64,000 nt of DNA, from positions 59,566,001 through 59,630,000 of the forward strand of contig CM070907.1 in assembly GCA_036417435.1 (NCBI GenBank), in the 5' to 3' direction. Below the pieces are notes generated by a model. The model did not search any database and had not been told where the DNA came from. It was given only the letters and a program-made list of their open reading frames with translations. The position numbers were made by a program, and so were the translations under genes. Position 1 is the stretch's first letter. Every line of letters begins with the position of its first letter. Origin of the DNA: Inia geoffrensis. Its lineage: Eukaryota; Chordata; Mammalia; Artiodactyla; Iniidae. Positions 35,164-46,940 of the stretch are shown here, one piece after another.

Positions 35164-35658
35164 AAGAGAGATGAGTTTTACATTAGTAGTGTATATATGT
35201 CCATGCCACTCTCTTTGTCACAGCTTACCCTTCCCCCTCCCAGTGTTCTCAAGTCCATTCTCTAGTAGGTCTGCATCTTTATTCCCATCTTACCCCTAGG
35301 TTCTTCATGACCATTTTTTTTTTCTTTTTAGATTCCATATATATGTGTTAGCATACGGTATTTGTTTTTCTCTTTCTGACTTACTTCACTCTGTATGACA
35401 GACTAGGTCCATCCACCTCACTACAAATAGCTAGTGGGAAGGAGCCGCATAGCACAGGGAGATCAGCTTGGTGCTTTGTGACCACCTGGAGGGGTGGGAT
35501 AAGGAGGATGGGAGGGAGGGAGATGCAAGAGGGAAGAGATATGGGGATATATGTATACGGGTAGCTGAGTCACTTTGTTATAAAACGGAAACTAACACAC
35601 TAATGTAAAGCAATTTTACTCCAATAAGGATGTTAAAAAAAAAATAAAGAGAGATGAG
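35164..35658 (+). mobile_element. Short L1 with twin-priming 5' inversion
   Basis: The element contains two L1 3'-end segments in opposite orientation. Segment 35176-35432 is reverse complement (ORF2 end and proximal 3' UTR; for example 'gtgttagcatacggtatttg'). Segment 35427-35646 is direct and ends in 'ccaataaggatgtt' and an A-tail. The segments cover adjacent, not overlapping, parts of the L1 3' end. They share a 6-bp microhomology (atagct, 35427-35432) at the junction. A 12-bp exact direct repeat (aagagagatgag) flanks the whole at 35164-35175 and 35647-35658. This is the standard product of twin priming during L1 insertion; the parent RNA reads on the plus strand. Confidence 0.92.
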
Positions 35659-36009
35659 GGCATATCAGACATCACTATTTTAAGAAGAAAGAAATGTTAA
35701 CACAGGGAATTAGGCCCTTAAAAATCACTCCAAGCTTGGAGGAGTAGACACAAGGAAAACCCAGTGGATGTCACAAAGCATCAGAAGAGTTAACATATAG
35801 TGGGAACAGTCTTCTGAGATCAGATCTAAAGAGAATCCGGGTTATACAATAAATACGTTTAACAAAGTTAGTCAACTGTTCCCTATGGTTGGAAGCTAAT
35901 TCACTTTAGAGAAAATTATGCCATTCTCACTACTGTGATGGAAAAATAAATTCAACTTCATTAATCAGTATGTTAATTGCTACCCATAAAAAGAACATGC
36001 TGATCTTGG
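35659..36009. other. No feature recognised
   Basis: AT-rich spacer without a nameable repeat. Confidence 0.45.
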
Positions 36010-36095
36010 AGGCAATATAGTGTTAGGTTAAAGTACAGGTTTTGGTTACAGACATAGATTTAAACCACTGCAATATCACTTTCCAGCCCAGTGAT
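36010..36095 (+). repeat. MIR head remnant
   Basis: 'ggaggcaatatagtgttagg', 'ttaaagtacaggttttggtt' and 'acagacatagatttaaacca' resemble the MIR tRNA-like head and beginning of the core. Short and diverged. Confidence 0.5.
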
Positions 36096-36189
36096 GTGGT
36101 ACAACAAAAACATCATAACACTATAGAAAATAATAATCATTTCTTGAGTAAGGCACTGTTCTAAGTATTTATGTATATTAGTTTATTTC

Positions 36190-36640
36190 ATTTTGTCAGG
36201 GAAGGGGAAATTCCCCACCTCTACCAATCTTGTGGTTAGACTGATAATTAAATTGATACAAAACAGATTAACATTAGGAAAAAAAGTTTATACGAAGGTC
36301 TCATGGAAGTAGGACCTAAGAAGTGGCCAAAGCTGGCAGCTTTTACATTTTTTAGAGAAAGAAACAAATTTGAGAGGAATTGACAAGACAAAGAAACTTA
36401 TGTTTGGGTGCTTAGTTAGTAAGGAATTTAAACAAAGTTTGGGCTGGGGTAGTAAATTAATATAGAGGTAACAAGGTTTGTTTATGTAGGCCTCTCAGTC
36501 CCTGACTTCCCTCTCTCTGGTGATGTCTTTCTACCTCCCAATACAGGAAGGGCACCTTTCACATGGGAGATTTATTTCCTGCATTCAGGGAGATAGAGAG
36601 GAGAGTCAGAATGTCCCTCTTTCATCAGCCATTTCTTAAG
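36190..36640. mobile_element. LTR-like repeat, family not assigned
   Basis: A block with 'gactgataattaaattgata', 'cagattaacattaggaaaaa', 'ggtaacaaggtttgtttatg' and 'ttcatcagccatttct'. It shares a motif series with 48650-49215 ('taataatttaattgaca', 'tattaacaggagaaaa', 'agtttaataa'), suggesting one old LTR family, possibly ERV1-type. No coding frame. It interrupts MIR-like text at 36150-36190. Confidence 0.4.
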
Positions 36641-36649
36641 TAATTTTAA

Positions 36650-36835
36650 TCCAAAATAATCAACATGTATTGAAGCATATTTTGAGGTGACTGCCCTTGG
36701 CCCGATTAGTTCTCATGAAAACCCTATGAGATTTTATTTTGTTCTCCAAGTAGTCTTGTTATTTCCATTTTGCTGTTGAGGAACAGATACAATTTAAAAT
36801 TAATTCTGTTAAATTTAGGGCCCTTTATCCATCAT
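36650..36835 (-). repeat. MIR SINE remnant
   Basis: 'ttagttctcatgaaaaccct', 'gttatttccattttgctgtt' and 'gaggaacagatac' match the complement of the MIR core. Confidence 0.55.
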
Positions 36836-36989
36836 TTCTACCACAAGGTTGATATTAGGGAAACATGAGGTGTTACCACCAATGCACCAATATTACTACC
36901 ACCATCCTACCTATATCCTTTAATAATGTTCCTCTACTACTATTTTTGCTCTAACTGTAACAACTACTACAGCAATCACTATGCTTACC

Positions 36990-37145
36990 ATGTGCTAGGC
37001 ACTGTGACACACACTTTTATAATTTCAATCATTTAGTCTTTATAAAAACTCAATACATAAGTTATATTGTTATTCTCATAATTAAAGACCTGACTTTGTA
37101 ACTTCTCAATGTTTTGCAGATAATAAGTTCTAGAGTCAAGGTTAA
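36990..37145 (-). repeat. MIR SINE remnant
   Basis: 'accatgtgctaggcactgtg', 'tttagtctttataaaaactc', 'tattgttattctcataatta' and 'ttctagagtcaaggttaaac' read as an eroded reverse MIR or a closely related ancient SINE. Confidence 0.5.
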
Positions 37146-37744
37146 ACTTAGATATAAATTCACTTAGGATCTTATTAATGACAGGTATCTGTGGTGATTA
37201 TAATAATAATGAAGATGATGATGAAGATTCTGACAATTCTTTAGTCATGACAGAGTTTTCCTACAACAATCACTTACTGACCATAAAGTCAGGAATCTAA
37301 CAATCTCACCCAACCAGTATGGAATTAATAGTTGAGACATTAATTTTTAAAAGTAATGAAATCCATGCCATAACTTTAAAATAAAACATTAACAGATTTT
37401 TATTAATTATGTGAGCAATCAGATTGTGGTAAATGTATCAGGAGGACATACTATAGATGGAGTTGTCAGAAGAGGAGGTAACTTTTGGATTGAGATCTGG
37501 AAAATAAGGTGGAATCAGTTATGCAAATAGTTGAGGAGAGGGATGTTCCACAACTAGGGTACAGCAGATGCAAAGTACTTACTTACAAAGTCACACACTT
37601 GGCATGTTCTTGAAAGTGTAGAAGGCTTATGAAATAAAAGTGTAAGGGAAAAGAGGAAAAAGGGCATCAGGTAAGATAGCAAAGTTCTGCAGAGATCAAA
37701 TTGATCAGGCTATGATAATGAGCAGATTTTATTCTAAGTCATTC

Positions 37745-37912
37745 CATAACTTTTATTTTTTTCCTTTAACGTCTTTATTGGGGTATAATTGCTTTTCAAT
37801 GGTGTGTTAGTTTCTGCTTTATAACAAAGTGGGTCAGCTATACATATACATATATCCCCATATCTCCTCCCTCTTGCATCTCCCTCCCACCCTCCCTATC
37901 CCACATAACTTT
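37745..37912 (-). mobile_element. L1 3' UTR stub (severely 5'-truncated)
   Basis: Body 37757-37903: 'aacgtctttattggggtata', 'gtgttagtttctgctttata', 'tcccaccctccctatcccac'. A direct repeat cataacttt flanks it at 37745-37753 and 37904-37912. Close in sequence to the 3' UTR of the full-length L1 at 2061-2430, so it is relatively young. Confidence 0.88.
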
Positions 37913-40900
37913 GAAACACTATTATCAAACTGTATTCAATGCTTATTTACTACATATTATTCTAACAAACTGAACTATAACATTTCCCTATACACATAAT
38001 GGGTTAAATTAGTACTTTGCTGTAAGCGTTTGTATTGGAGCAATTATCCTAACAGCAACAGAAAAAGATGACAACCTCACAGAAATAAAAATATGTAGTT
38101 GCCAAAATTTATGAAACATCACAATGTATAAAGCAAATATCTTCAATTAATTCAACCATCAATGAGGTCATCACAATAAACCAATGAACATGCATAGTGT
38201 TCATGGTGAGTTTTTCCAGTCTAAAATATGTTTTGAACACATTTTTTAAGAGTAAGATTCACATAAAACACTCAAAGATTTATCTTTCAATTGGTTATGT
38301 TAACATTAAATCTTAACACAGTTTTAACACAGACAGAATGCTATATTGGGCAAAGAGTGAAAAACTGAGTCTCAGGCTGTACTTGCATCTTTGCCAACAA
38401 CTATTACTATAACTTTGGCCAAAAATACTTTAACAATCTTGGGCCTAGCTTAAACTCGCTTTAAAGTGTCTTCTGTCTCTTATATTTTATATTTCTATTG
38501 TACTTTTAGAAAATATATTGAGATAGTAGACTTTAGTTAGATAAATCAGGAATCCATGTCATGGACAGTAAGATAAGGGTATACTCTAATGCATTACTAT
38601 TGTGGATACAATAAAATAACCCCATATATTTTGAGTTATTCATCCATAAAAGTTTACAGATACAGGAAATAACAGTTTACTAATCACCCCAGAAGAAGGG
38701 GTTAAAAATACATTTCTTCAACCTTGTCTTGTAACATTATGTTTTAATGTCAAGATTATTATGATTATCCACCTATTTATGTACTTATTTATCTGCAGTT
38801 TTTGTAAATATAGGCCTGTTGTATAGCCTCCATACTCATTTATAGAAAAGATTAAGACTATAAATCATCACAATTCATAAGCTGCCTACTTGGAGCTGAA
38901 CAGCCAGCACAGCACCAAAACTGATGGAGATTTATGATTCTCAAACAGCTCTCCTCACCCAACTTCATGAAGATAAAGGGAAAGGAAAGCTATCCAATTA
39001 ATTTGGTGTGCATAGATGACACTTATGTAAAGAGATGAGATCTGCTATGAGGAAAAAACCTCTAGGAACACAAGGAGGGTACATGAGGAGAGTGTGTATT
39101 GACCCTTGTCTCTTCTTCATGTTGAAATCCCAGCTATGAATGAGGCCTAATTGAAGACACCTGCTTTTTTGAGCTTTATCCAGCCAGTCATGATTGTTTA
39201 CTCTTCTAATCTCTAGTAAGTCTTATGCCTTATGCCACGTTCAGGTATATATAACTGCTGTTGCAGTCAAATCATATCTTATTTGATGTATAAATAAAAT
39301 TTCAAGGTTTTTAGTAAGAATTATGGTTTTTACTTTATTTCTATAGCACACACTGTCATGTTGTTTCTCCATTTTCTAGTCTTGATGAGTCTTGCAGGGA
39401 TGAGATGACTGTTAGAAACAAGTCACTCAATTATTTTCTATTGCCTAGAAAAGTGATTTGTAAAATTTTCCTCATGTAGAAAATTTTTCTCTGAAAAAAT
39501 CCCTTAGAAAACACCCATTATATGAAGTAGATAAAATTATACTAAGATAAATAAACTTGAAATTTTAAAACACTCAATAGCTACAATTTGTATTCATGCA
39601 ATTTGTAAAGAGACTTAGAAAACAGAGACAGTCTCCATCAGCAGTTGATCAGAGCTTCTTTAGTTTATGTGAAACAAAGAATTTAGCTCAAGGCAGAGAA
39701 GAAAAATAAAGAAATAACAAGTTGATTTAAATTGAAAAAGAAATAACAAGTTAGTGTTAAGTCATAAAATAGGCATAAATTATGAACTATACTATTTACC
39801 ATATTTCTTACATTTATTACCAAGTGTATCTTGTGCTTGCCTATGTGCTTATACCTATATATGTATATATTATACCTATATACATATATATGTTTTTTTT
39901 TTTTAATTTCAGGGTAGAAAATAGATGTTCAGTTTCATAACAACTTGAAAACAGAAGAATTATCATTTTATGATAGATATTGAGAGAAAATACAAGGCCT
40001 GTTAATTATTATAGAGTAAATTTATTATAATTTAATAATTTTGCTTCAACTTGATCAACCAGCTTTGTCCTACTGGGTTGTAAGTATTCTGCAGTTTTCA
40101 GCATTGTTAACAACAGAGAACAGATGTATAACAAAGTATTTGAATAAACAAAATATATCTAAGGTCATGGATATTGTAGATGGGATTAGATATTTTAGAG
40201 AAAAATTTATGACATCCGGTTATCCTGATTAAAAACAAAAAGATGGCAAAATAACCTGCTTATTATTTCTAAAGGTACATGAAATTGGCTTCCCTGCTGA
40301 AAGTGACATTTAAAAGTTGTCAGATTTTAGTAAAGACATGATTAGGGAAACAAATGTTCTTCCTCAGGCCACAGTAAGAGAATGCCACAGACTTCTACTG
40401 TAAATGGTATGCTTTCTCAGATGTAAAAATGATGCATGAGGTAAACTTTCATGGAAGAATCTTGGCATAACATGATATAAAATGTGGCACTGTAAAATGT
40501 TAATCCATAGTACAGAGTTTGTCTCATGTCATAGTCACAATATTGTTCAATAGTGTCTCCTGATATAATGTAATATGTACAAACAATCATCTATGTGGCA
40601 TTCTTGCCAAAATATTTATGCTGAATCTATTCAGAAGTTAACATCAGACAGAGCCAGAATGTGCCAAGATAACTAACATGACTTCATTAGAACTTAGAGA
40701 CATAATAGCTAAACACAAATGGGTAAACACTAATTAGGTTCTATCAATAGATTTTTTTTAAGGCTATAGAAGACACCTTTGAGAGAACTGGCAAAAACTG
40801 AAGGTTTCAAAAATGTATTGTACTTAGATAATATTATCAAATTGTTAATTTTCTTAGTCTGATTACGATATTGTGGCTATGCAGGAGAATGCCTTTACTG

Positions 40901-41300
40901 TTATAAGGTGAGTTTTGAAGTATTTAGTGATGAAGTGTTATGAAATTTGAAATTTTGAATTGTTCTGAGGGAAAAATGAGAGAGAGAGAGAATGAGAGAA
41001 AGAGGGGAAAGGGGAGGGAGGAAAGAATGAATAAGGAAAGGATGGATAGGGAAGGGAGATACATGTAGCAATATGGAATTATGCTCATCGGTAAATCTAA
41101 GTAAAGGTAAAGAATATATTGATGTTCATTTAACTTTTCTGTCTAAATTTACTAGGTTTGAAAAATTTGCAAATAATATCGAGGAAAATAACAAAATGAG
41201 ACATTAAAATTTTTCCCCTTAGTTTTCTCTATCCCTAGTAAAATGTGGGGTAAATGTGGTGTGAAAATTTATGAAATTATTGTTTCACTAATCAAAAAGA
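37913..41300. other. Unassigned AT-rich DNA
   Basis: About 3.4 kb without a gene or repeat that I can name. Includes a GA-rich tract at 40977-41060, a T run at 39893-39904 and 'tatacctatata'-type repeats near 39850-39895. A small direct repeat (aaagaaataacaagtt) occurs at about 39709 and 39738. Confidence 0.45.
40977..41060 (+). repeat. (GA/GGAA)-rich simple repeat
   Basis: Purine-rich run of gagaga, gaaaga and ggggaa units followed by 'aggatggatagggaaggg'. Simple sequence; no further content. Confidence 0.75.
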
Positions 41301-41339
41301 GTGATTATTTTGTTTCCAAGTGAATTTCTCAGTTCAGTA

Positions 41340-42225
41340 GTATTAAATATGCTTCTCTTTTGGAGGGGCAGGACTGAGTGGAGTAGAGGAACTTGGAATT
41401 AAATAGTTCAGTGGTGACCTTAATAATGAAAATTAATATTTACTATGTACTTATTAGGAACTTATTGGTTCTGGGTTTTTTGTTTGTTTTAAAAACTCTT
41501 ACCTGTACAGATTTGGTACCAAGAGTGGCTCTCAAGGAACAGAGTTTTAAGATGAGTTTCCTGAATTTGTTCTGGGGGCTCTGGAATTGACTCTCAAATC
41601 TGACTAGAGTTAAAGATGCTAATGATTCTATTTCCAGTAGTAAAGAGAGCACTGGTAGTCCATGGAGTGATCTGGCTATAGGGATATAAATATCACCATC
41701 AGTTACTCCTAATCAACCACTTATAAGAGGCAAGTAGCAGGGTGACTGTGAATATAATATTTTTGGACATTTTGTTATACTGATGAATATGAGATTGGAT
41801 GGTTGCTCCTAAAGTTGCTGAACAATGTGGGAAAAGCAGGATGAGCCCAAGGATTTGAATTCCCAGCTCAAGCACTGCACACGTGACCTAAAAGCTTCTG
41901 TGTGTCTAGAAGGAGAACCCATCTCCTGTAGCCAAAGCACCAAGATTGCCGAAAATCAAACCGAGAATCTCATCCTGTGACTGGCTGAATTTCAATGCAA
42001 GTTGAACTCCCAGCCTTTCAGGGTGTCTACTGTTCAAGTGAGGCCACTGATTAGAAAGCAATGGGATCCTGAAAGTTGTAATGAGATGTGTGGGAAGACC
42101 CTAATGAAGCTGGGGACATTGATCCCCTGATTTCTGGAGCCTTGTTTGCCAGTGGAAGCTGCCTCTCCACCCCCAGTGGAAGCCTGGTTCTATTTCTCTG
42201 AAGAACCCTGACTAATACAGTATCA
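41340..42225 (+). mobile_element. ERVL/MaLR-like internal and LTR-end remnant (tentative)
   Basis: The segment 42040-42225 has 'gcaatgggatcctgaaagtt', 'gaagctggggacattgatcc', 'tttgccagtggaagctgcc' and the terminal 'tctgaagaaccctgactaat', which I associate with old ERVL-class elements. The text from 41500 ('gtaccaagagtggctctc', 'gattggatggttgctcctaa') has a similar character. All frames are broken, so it is an inactive fossil. The class is inferred from recalled motifs only. Confidence 0.4.
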
Positions 42226-43533
42226 AAACTTTTTATTGAATTCAATGGACTATACCTTTCTTAACTTCTGTAGAAATGATGAAACAGTTTTCCACATATA
42301 ACCCAGATGTTAGGTAGGTTTCCTTGACTTTGGCAGATGTGGTTAAAGTTGGCCAATGACCCAACTCTGTGCTTTCACGGTTTATTTCTCTTTACTTCTA
42401 TCTCCCTCCTTGCTTCAGTTTTTTTTCACAGTTTCTTAATTTACTTCTGTGATAACCCAAATGCAAAACACAGTACATTTGCTTTTTTCCGTGAGAAATT
42501 TTACTCACACCTAGTAATTAAAGAGTGGTAAGGTTACAGGGAGAGGAAACAGCTTTTCTAACATTTCTACCTTTTTCATGTGTGTGCTTTCTTCACATTC
42601 CTTTCCATTTATTTCTTATTCTGTTCCCCCCCAGTTGGTTCTAAGGAATACACAAATAAAAAGTCTCCTCTATGATTAAATGTGGCTTCTTCCTTCTTTG
42701 GAAGCCTTGGCATCAGTGTCCTTCCAGGCACCAGGGGAATCACTTGCCAGCCAAAGCATCTTTTAACCAAAGCAGACTTCTCCCTAAAAAGAATTCTGCT
42801 ACCAGGGATTAAAGTATAATGATGGTAGTGGCAGTGCATAGTTTGTGATGTGTTAATATGAGCCATTATATTAATAGATAGCCTCATATTCACTCTTCAT
42901 TCTTTGCTGGGATAAGCTCTTCTTTTTCCCTGTCTGTTCATCTTTCAACTTAAGGCTGAGCTATATTCAGTGATATTTGACTGAAGACTTTTTTGTGCTA
43001 TCTTTCTTGGGGTTTTATGTCAATTATGATAATTTTATGTAATGAATTGGATAGCTATTCTCAGTTCTCCGTGTTGTTCAACAGTTTATATAACATCTTT
43101 TCAAAAGATTAAAATATAAAATTACTGCTTGGAGATATTGTGACTGTTTTATATATATATAACAACTGCATATGACTATAGTACTATATAAATATAACTT
43201 CAGTATCAAGTTTAGCATTGCTATATTCAGATATACTATTTCTTCTAAGATAAATATATTTTTCTAGGAAATAATTCATTTCACCTAAGTTTAATGCAAT
43301 TATTTGCATTATATGCAATCATGTGGTATTCTTTAAGAAAGTCTCATTGTGTTCATTACTATGCCTTTTATATTTACTTATCTCCTTTTTAAAATGTTGT
43401 AATACTTTTGTAAAACAAGTCATTTAATGTCTCTAAATATTTGCTTGCAGATATATACAATTTGACACAAATACAAAATGTGATCCTATATATGTAGCTT
43501 TTTGTGCCCTTTTTGTACTTCTTCCTCTCCCCT
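42226..43533. other. Mostly unassigned; possible ancient L1 3' sequence at the right
   Basis: No coding region. The text around 43290-43500 ('gcaatcatgtggtattcttt', 'tctctaaatatttgcttgca') resembles old L1 3' sequence and may join with 44192-45540 across the younger L1 insertion. Confidence 0.4.
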
Positions 43534-44191
43534 ACTCCATTTTTTTTTTACATCTTTATTGGAGTATAATTGCTTTACGATGGTGTGTTATTTTCTGCTT
43601 TATAACAAAGTGAATCAGTTATACATATACATATGTTCCCATATCTCTTGCCTCTTGCGTCTCCCTCCCTCCCAGCCTCCCTATCCCACACCTCTAGGTG
43701 GTCACAAAGCAATGAGCTGATCTCCTTGTGCTATGCGGCTGCTTCCCACTAGCTATCTACCTTACGTCTGGTAGTGTATATATGTCCATGCCACTCTCTC
43801 ACTTTGTCACAGCTTACGCATCCCCCTCCCCACATCCTCAAGTCCATTCTCTAGTAGGTCTGTGTCTTTATTCCTGTCTTACCCCTAGGTTCTTCATAAC
43901 ATTTTTTTTTCTTAAATTCCATATATATGTGTTAGCATACGGTATTTGTCTTTCTCTTTCTGACTTCACTCTGTATGACAGACTCTAGGTCCATCCACCT
44001 CATTCCAAATAGCTTAATTTCGTTTCTTTTTATGGCTGAGTAATATTCCATTGTATATATGTGCCACATCTTCTTTATCCATTCATCCGATGATGGACAC
44101 TTAGGTTGTTTCTATCTCCGGGCTATTGTAAACAGAGCTGCAATGAACATTTTGGTACATGACTCTTTTTGAATTATCCCCCACTCCATTT
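43534..44191 (-). mobile_element. 5'-truncated L1 (~640 bp)
   Basis: Body 43543-44182 on the minus strand: A-tail (T run), 3' UTR ('tacatctttattggagtata', 'gtgttattttctgctttata') and the extreme C-terminus of ORF2 ('cattgtatatatgtgccaca'). A direct repeat actccattt lies at 43534-43542 and 44183-44191, extending left with one mismatch. Similar to the full-length L1 at 2048-9374, with small deletions. Confidence 0.92.
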
Positions 44192-44787
44192 AGGTACTTT
44201 GAACAACTCCTCACTAAGAAAATAAAGAATAATTCATTTGCTTTTATAAAATATCACAATAATCCTCTATTATTGTTATAAGGATATGCACATATCTATA
44301 GAGTCATTTAGCACAGCTCTGATTATTTTAATGGCTACATATTTTATAATATACCATAATTTTGAAATTTTTCTAATTATTAGTGGGCATACACTGTGTT
44401 TCCAGTATTTTGCCACGGCAAATACACCTGAAATAATCATCCTTTCACACATGTTTTTATTTACTGGTGTATTTTCTTTAGGAGTCAAGTTTAGGAAAGG
44501 AATTTCTGGGTAAAACAATGTTTATATGTTTAATTTTGGTAAATATTGTCAGATTACATTATCAAAAATGTATAACATTTTATATACTAATCCAAACTGA
44601 AATCTGTCTTCCTATTTGTTCTGGTCTTTTTTTGTGTGCTTCAATACTATTTTCTAGTCTTATTCACATTTGTTTTATGACTTTCTTGTTAAATATATCT
44701 TCCTAATAAGTATTGCAAATTTTTGTCACTATTTATTTGAAATATTTTTCTTATCTCTTTATGTGGTTACTCTTGGAGTAGGAAAAG

Positions 44788-44822
<35 letters not shown>

Positions 44823-45540
44823 TATACACACACACACACATACATACACACACATACATATATATATTTAATTAATTATATGTCAGTAATTCTAGCCTTT
44901 ATTTCTCTTTGCTCTATTTCCTAGTTTGTTGTTTTGTGTTGTTTTGTTTTACTTTTTCTCTATGTCTCTTTCATTAATTTCTTACAAAGTGTACTTAGGT
45001 TTTTTCTTTTTTTAATATTTACTTTTTATTAGTGAAGGCGTTTGGGGGCAAAACATTTTCCTCTCAGAATAGCTTTTTCTGCAACCTGAAGGTTTTTATA
45101 TTAAGCACTCTGATTTTTGTTTTGTTTTGTTTTTAACATAATATATGACATTCTCTTTGAAACAAGCATTATTAAGAATTATTGATGTAATTTTAAAGTA
45201 GTTCTCTTATTTTTCTCCACTTTTTATAATGTGTTTCTTATTTTATTGAACAATTCTAGTATGAACCCCCCACAGTTTGTAGATAACGTGTTCCCTTTTG
45301 CTTAAGTTCAGGAATAGTCCCCAGATGCACTAAATGTATATTTTTATTCCTCTTGTTTTCCTAGAAATAGGCCAGTGGTTTCAATCTGCAAAATGAAGCA
45401 TTTCCTCAACTGATAGGAATAATCCTTTTTATGAGTTAATTTTCTTTCTTTCATGCATTACTATGATTCACAGATTGTAGCTTCTGAATATATCCTCAAA
45501 ACCTCCTATATTTGGTCTTATGATTTTTTCCCTCTGTGTA
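44192..45540 (-). mobile_element. Ancient L1 remnant
   Basis: Degraded reverse-complement L1: 'cacggcaaatacacctgaaa' and 'aggaatttctgggtaaaac' near 44415-44520 (ORF2 C-terminal landmark), and 'aaaacattttcctctcagaa', 'tagctttttctgcaacctga' near 45050-45090 (the endonuclease-RT linker landmark). Large internal deletions are implied. No open frame. Confidence 0.5.
44785..44872. repeat. Alternating TA/TG/CA imperfect palindrome
   Basis: The left arm is TA and TG steps, the right arm TA and CA steps, with the centre at about 44820/44821. The two arms are nearly complementary over some 30 bp. The alternating purine-pyrimidine content could favour Z-DNA or a cruciform; that is inference. Confidence 0.8.
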
Positions 45541-45587
45541 TTTTCTGTGTGCATTGAAATATGCCTTACACCTGATTTTCCTGGTCA

Positions 45588-45812
45588 CTAACTTTTTTTT
45601 TTTTTTTTTTTTTTTTGCGGTACGCAGGCCTCTTACTGTTGTTGCCTCTCCCGCTATGGAGCATTGGCTCCAGATACGCAGGCCCAGCAGCCATGGCTCA
45701 CGGGCTCAGCCTCTCCGTGGCACATGGGATCTTCCCAGACTGGGGCACGAACCCGTGTCCCCTGCATCGGCAGGACTCTCAACCACTGCGCCACCAGGGA
45801 AGCCCCTAACTT
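45588..45812 (-). mobile_element. CHR-2-like SINE
   Basis: Body about 45595-45805, minus strand, with a long T run at the left: 'ggcacatgggatcttcccag', 'ctcaaccactgcgccaccag', 'ggaagcccc'. Short direct repeat ctaactt at 45588-45594 and 45806-45812. A small deletion removes bases near 'cggcaggactct'. Chance frames of up to 104 codons cross it. Confidence 0.9.
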
Positions 45813-46429
45813 GGTTTTTAATAGTGATCATTCTCTCTTTCATCTACTGAATTTCCTAATCAGTGTGACAGAAACTTCTAATTGCCTATTCAATGTGTTT
45901 TCTCCTCTGTCTTGCTTACAGAATTAGTATTCTTTAGAGTTTGACAATCTAACCAACTGAAATATTCACCTGCCCAGACTCTTGCATTTAATGGTGGCCA
46001 GTGGGCTCAGTTCTTTTCTAGTAAAGTAGAAATAAATATTGTTGTATGTGAGTGCTGTCCAGAAACTTTTTTAAAATGAACAGACTTATCTGCCATGCCC
46101 TTTTACTCTTTGTCCTTCCTAACTTGTTCTAGCTGACAGTGGATGGAATGCTTATTGGTATAGAAATCATGTTAGGACCATAAGGACAAGTGTTTTAAAC
46201 TAAAAAGCACGGATCAGGCAAAGGGGAAAAACTCGGGACATTGATGAAATCCTTTAATCACTTGTACCAGTCATTGTCTATTTAATTCATGACTTCTCAA
46301 ATTGTAAAAAAAAATTAACATTTTCTTGATATGCCACTGTATGCCAAATTTTATGTTAATTTCAGCTGAATCCATTTGTAATTGATACAACTGGAAGTCT
46401 GGCTTTTGGTTTTAGTTTCCATTTCAGTA

Positions 46430-46465
<36 letters not shown>

Positions 46466-46694
46466 GGGGAGGGGATGTCCCATTGTTATTTTATTAATCT
46501 CTTTGATCTTTTTTTAAAATTTAATTTTATATACCTTTACTGCAGTAGTTCTATTATACAGAACATACATTCTGGTTGACCTATCATCTTCCTCCTTCTG
46601 CATCTGGATGTCTTCCATTGGATGCAGTTTTTCTTTGTTGGCTCATTGCTGGTAGGGTCAAGTGATAGGAATGCCATTAGGATTGGGCTCTCTT
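45813..46694. other. Unassigned DNA with a (GT)n microsatellite
   Basis: No gene. 45960-46090 has old-repeat character ('gtggccagtgggctcagttc') without a firm family. A (GT)n run of about 16 units lies at 46432-46463. Confidence 0.45.
46432..46463 (+). repeat. (GT)n microsatellite
   Basis: Uninterrupted GT dinucleotides of about 32 bp; likely length-polymorphic. Confidence 0.95.
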
Positions 46695-46940
46695 AGAAAA
46701 TGGTAGCTGCTGGGCTTCCCTGGTGGCGCAGTGGTTGAGAGTCCGCCTGCCGATGCAGGGCACATGGGTTCGTGCCCCGGTCTGGGAGGATCCCAAATGC
46801 CGCGGAGTGGCTGGGCCCGTGAGCCATGGCCGCTGAGCCTGCGCGTCCAGAGCCTGTGCTCTGCAACGGGAGAAGCCACAACAGTGAGAGGCCCGCGTAC
46901 CGCAAAAAAAAAAAAAAAAAAAAAAAGAAAATGGTAGCTG
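46695..46940 (+). mobile_element. Young CHR-2-like SINE with exact 15-bp duplication
   Basis: Body 46712-46902 plus an A-tail of about 23 bases. Box A-like 'tggcgcagtggttgagag', box B-like 'ggttcgtgccccgg', CpG-rich body and 3' block 'gagaggcccgcgtaccgc'. An exact 15-bp repeat (agaaaatggtagctg) lies at 46695-46709 and 46926-46940. The intact tail and duplication make this one of the youngest insertions in the window. Confidence 0.95.
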
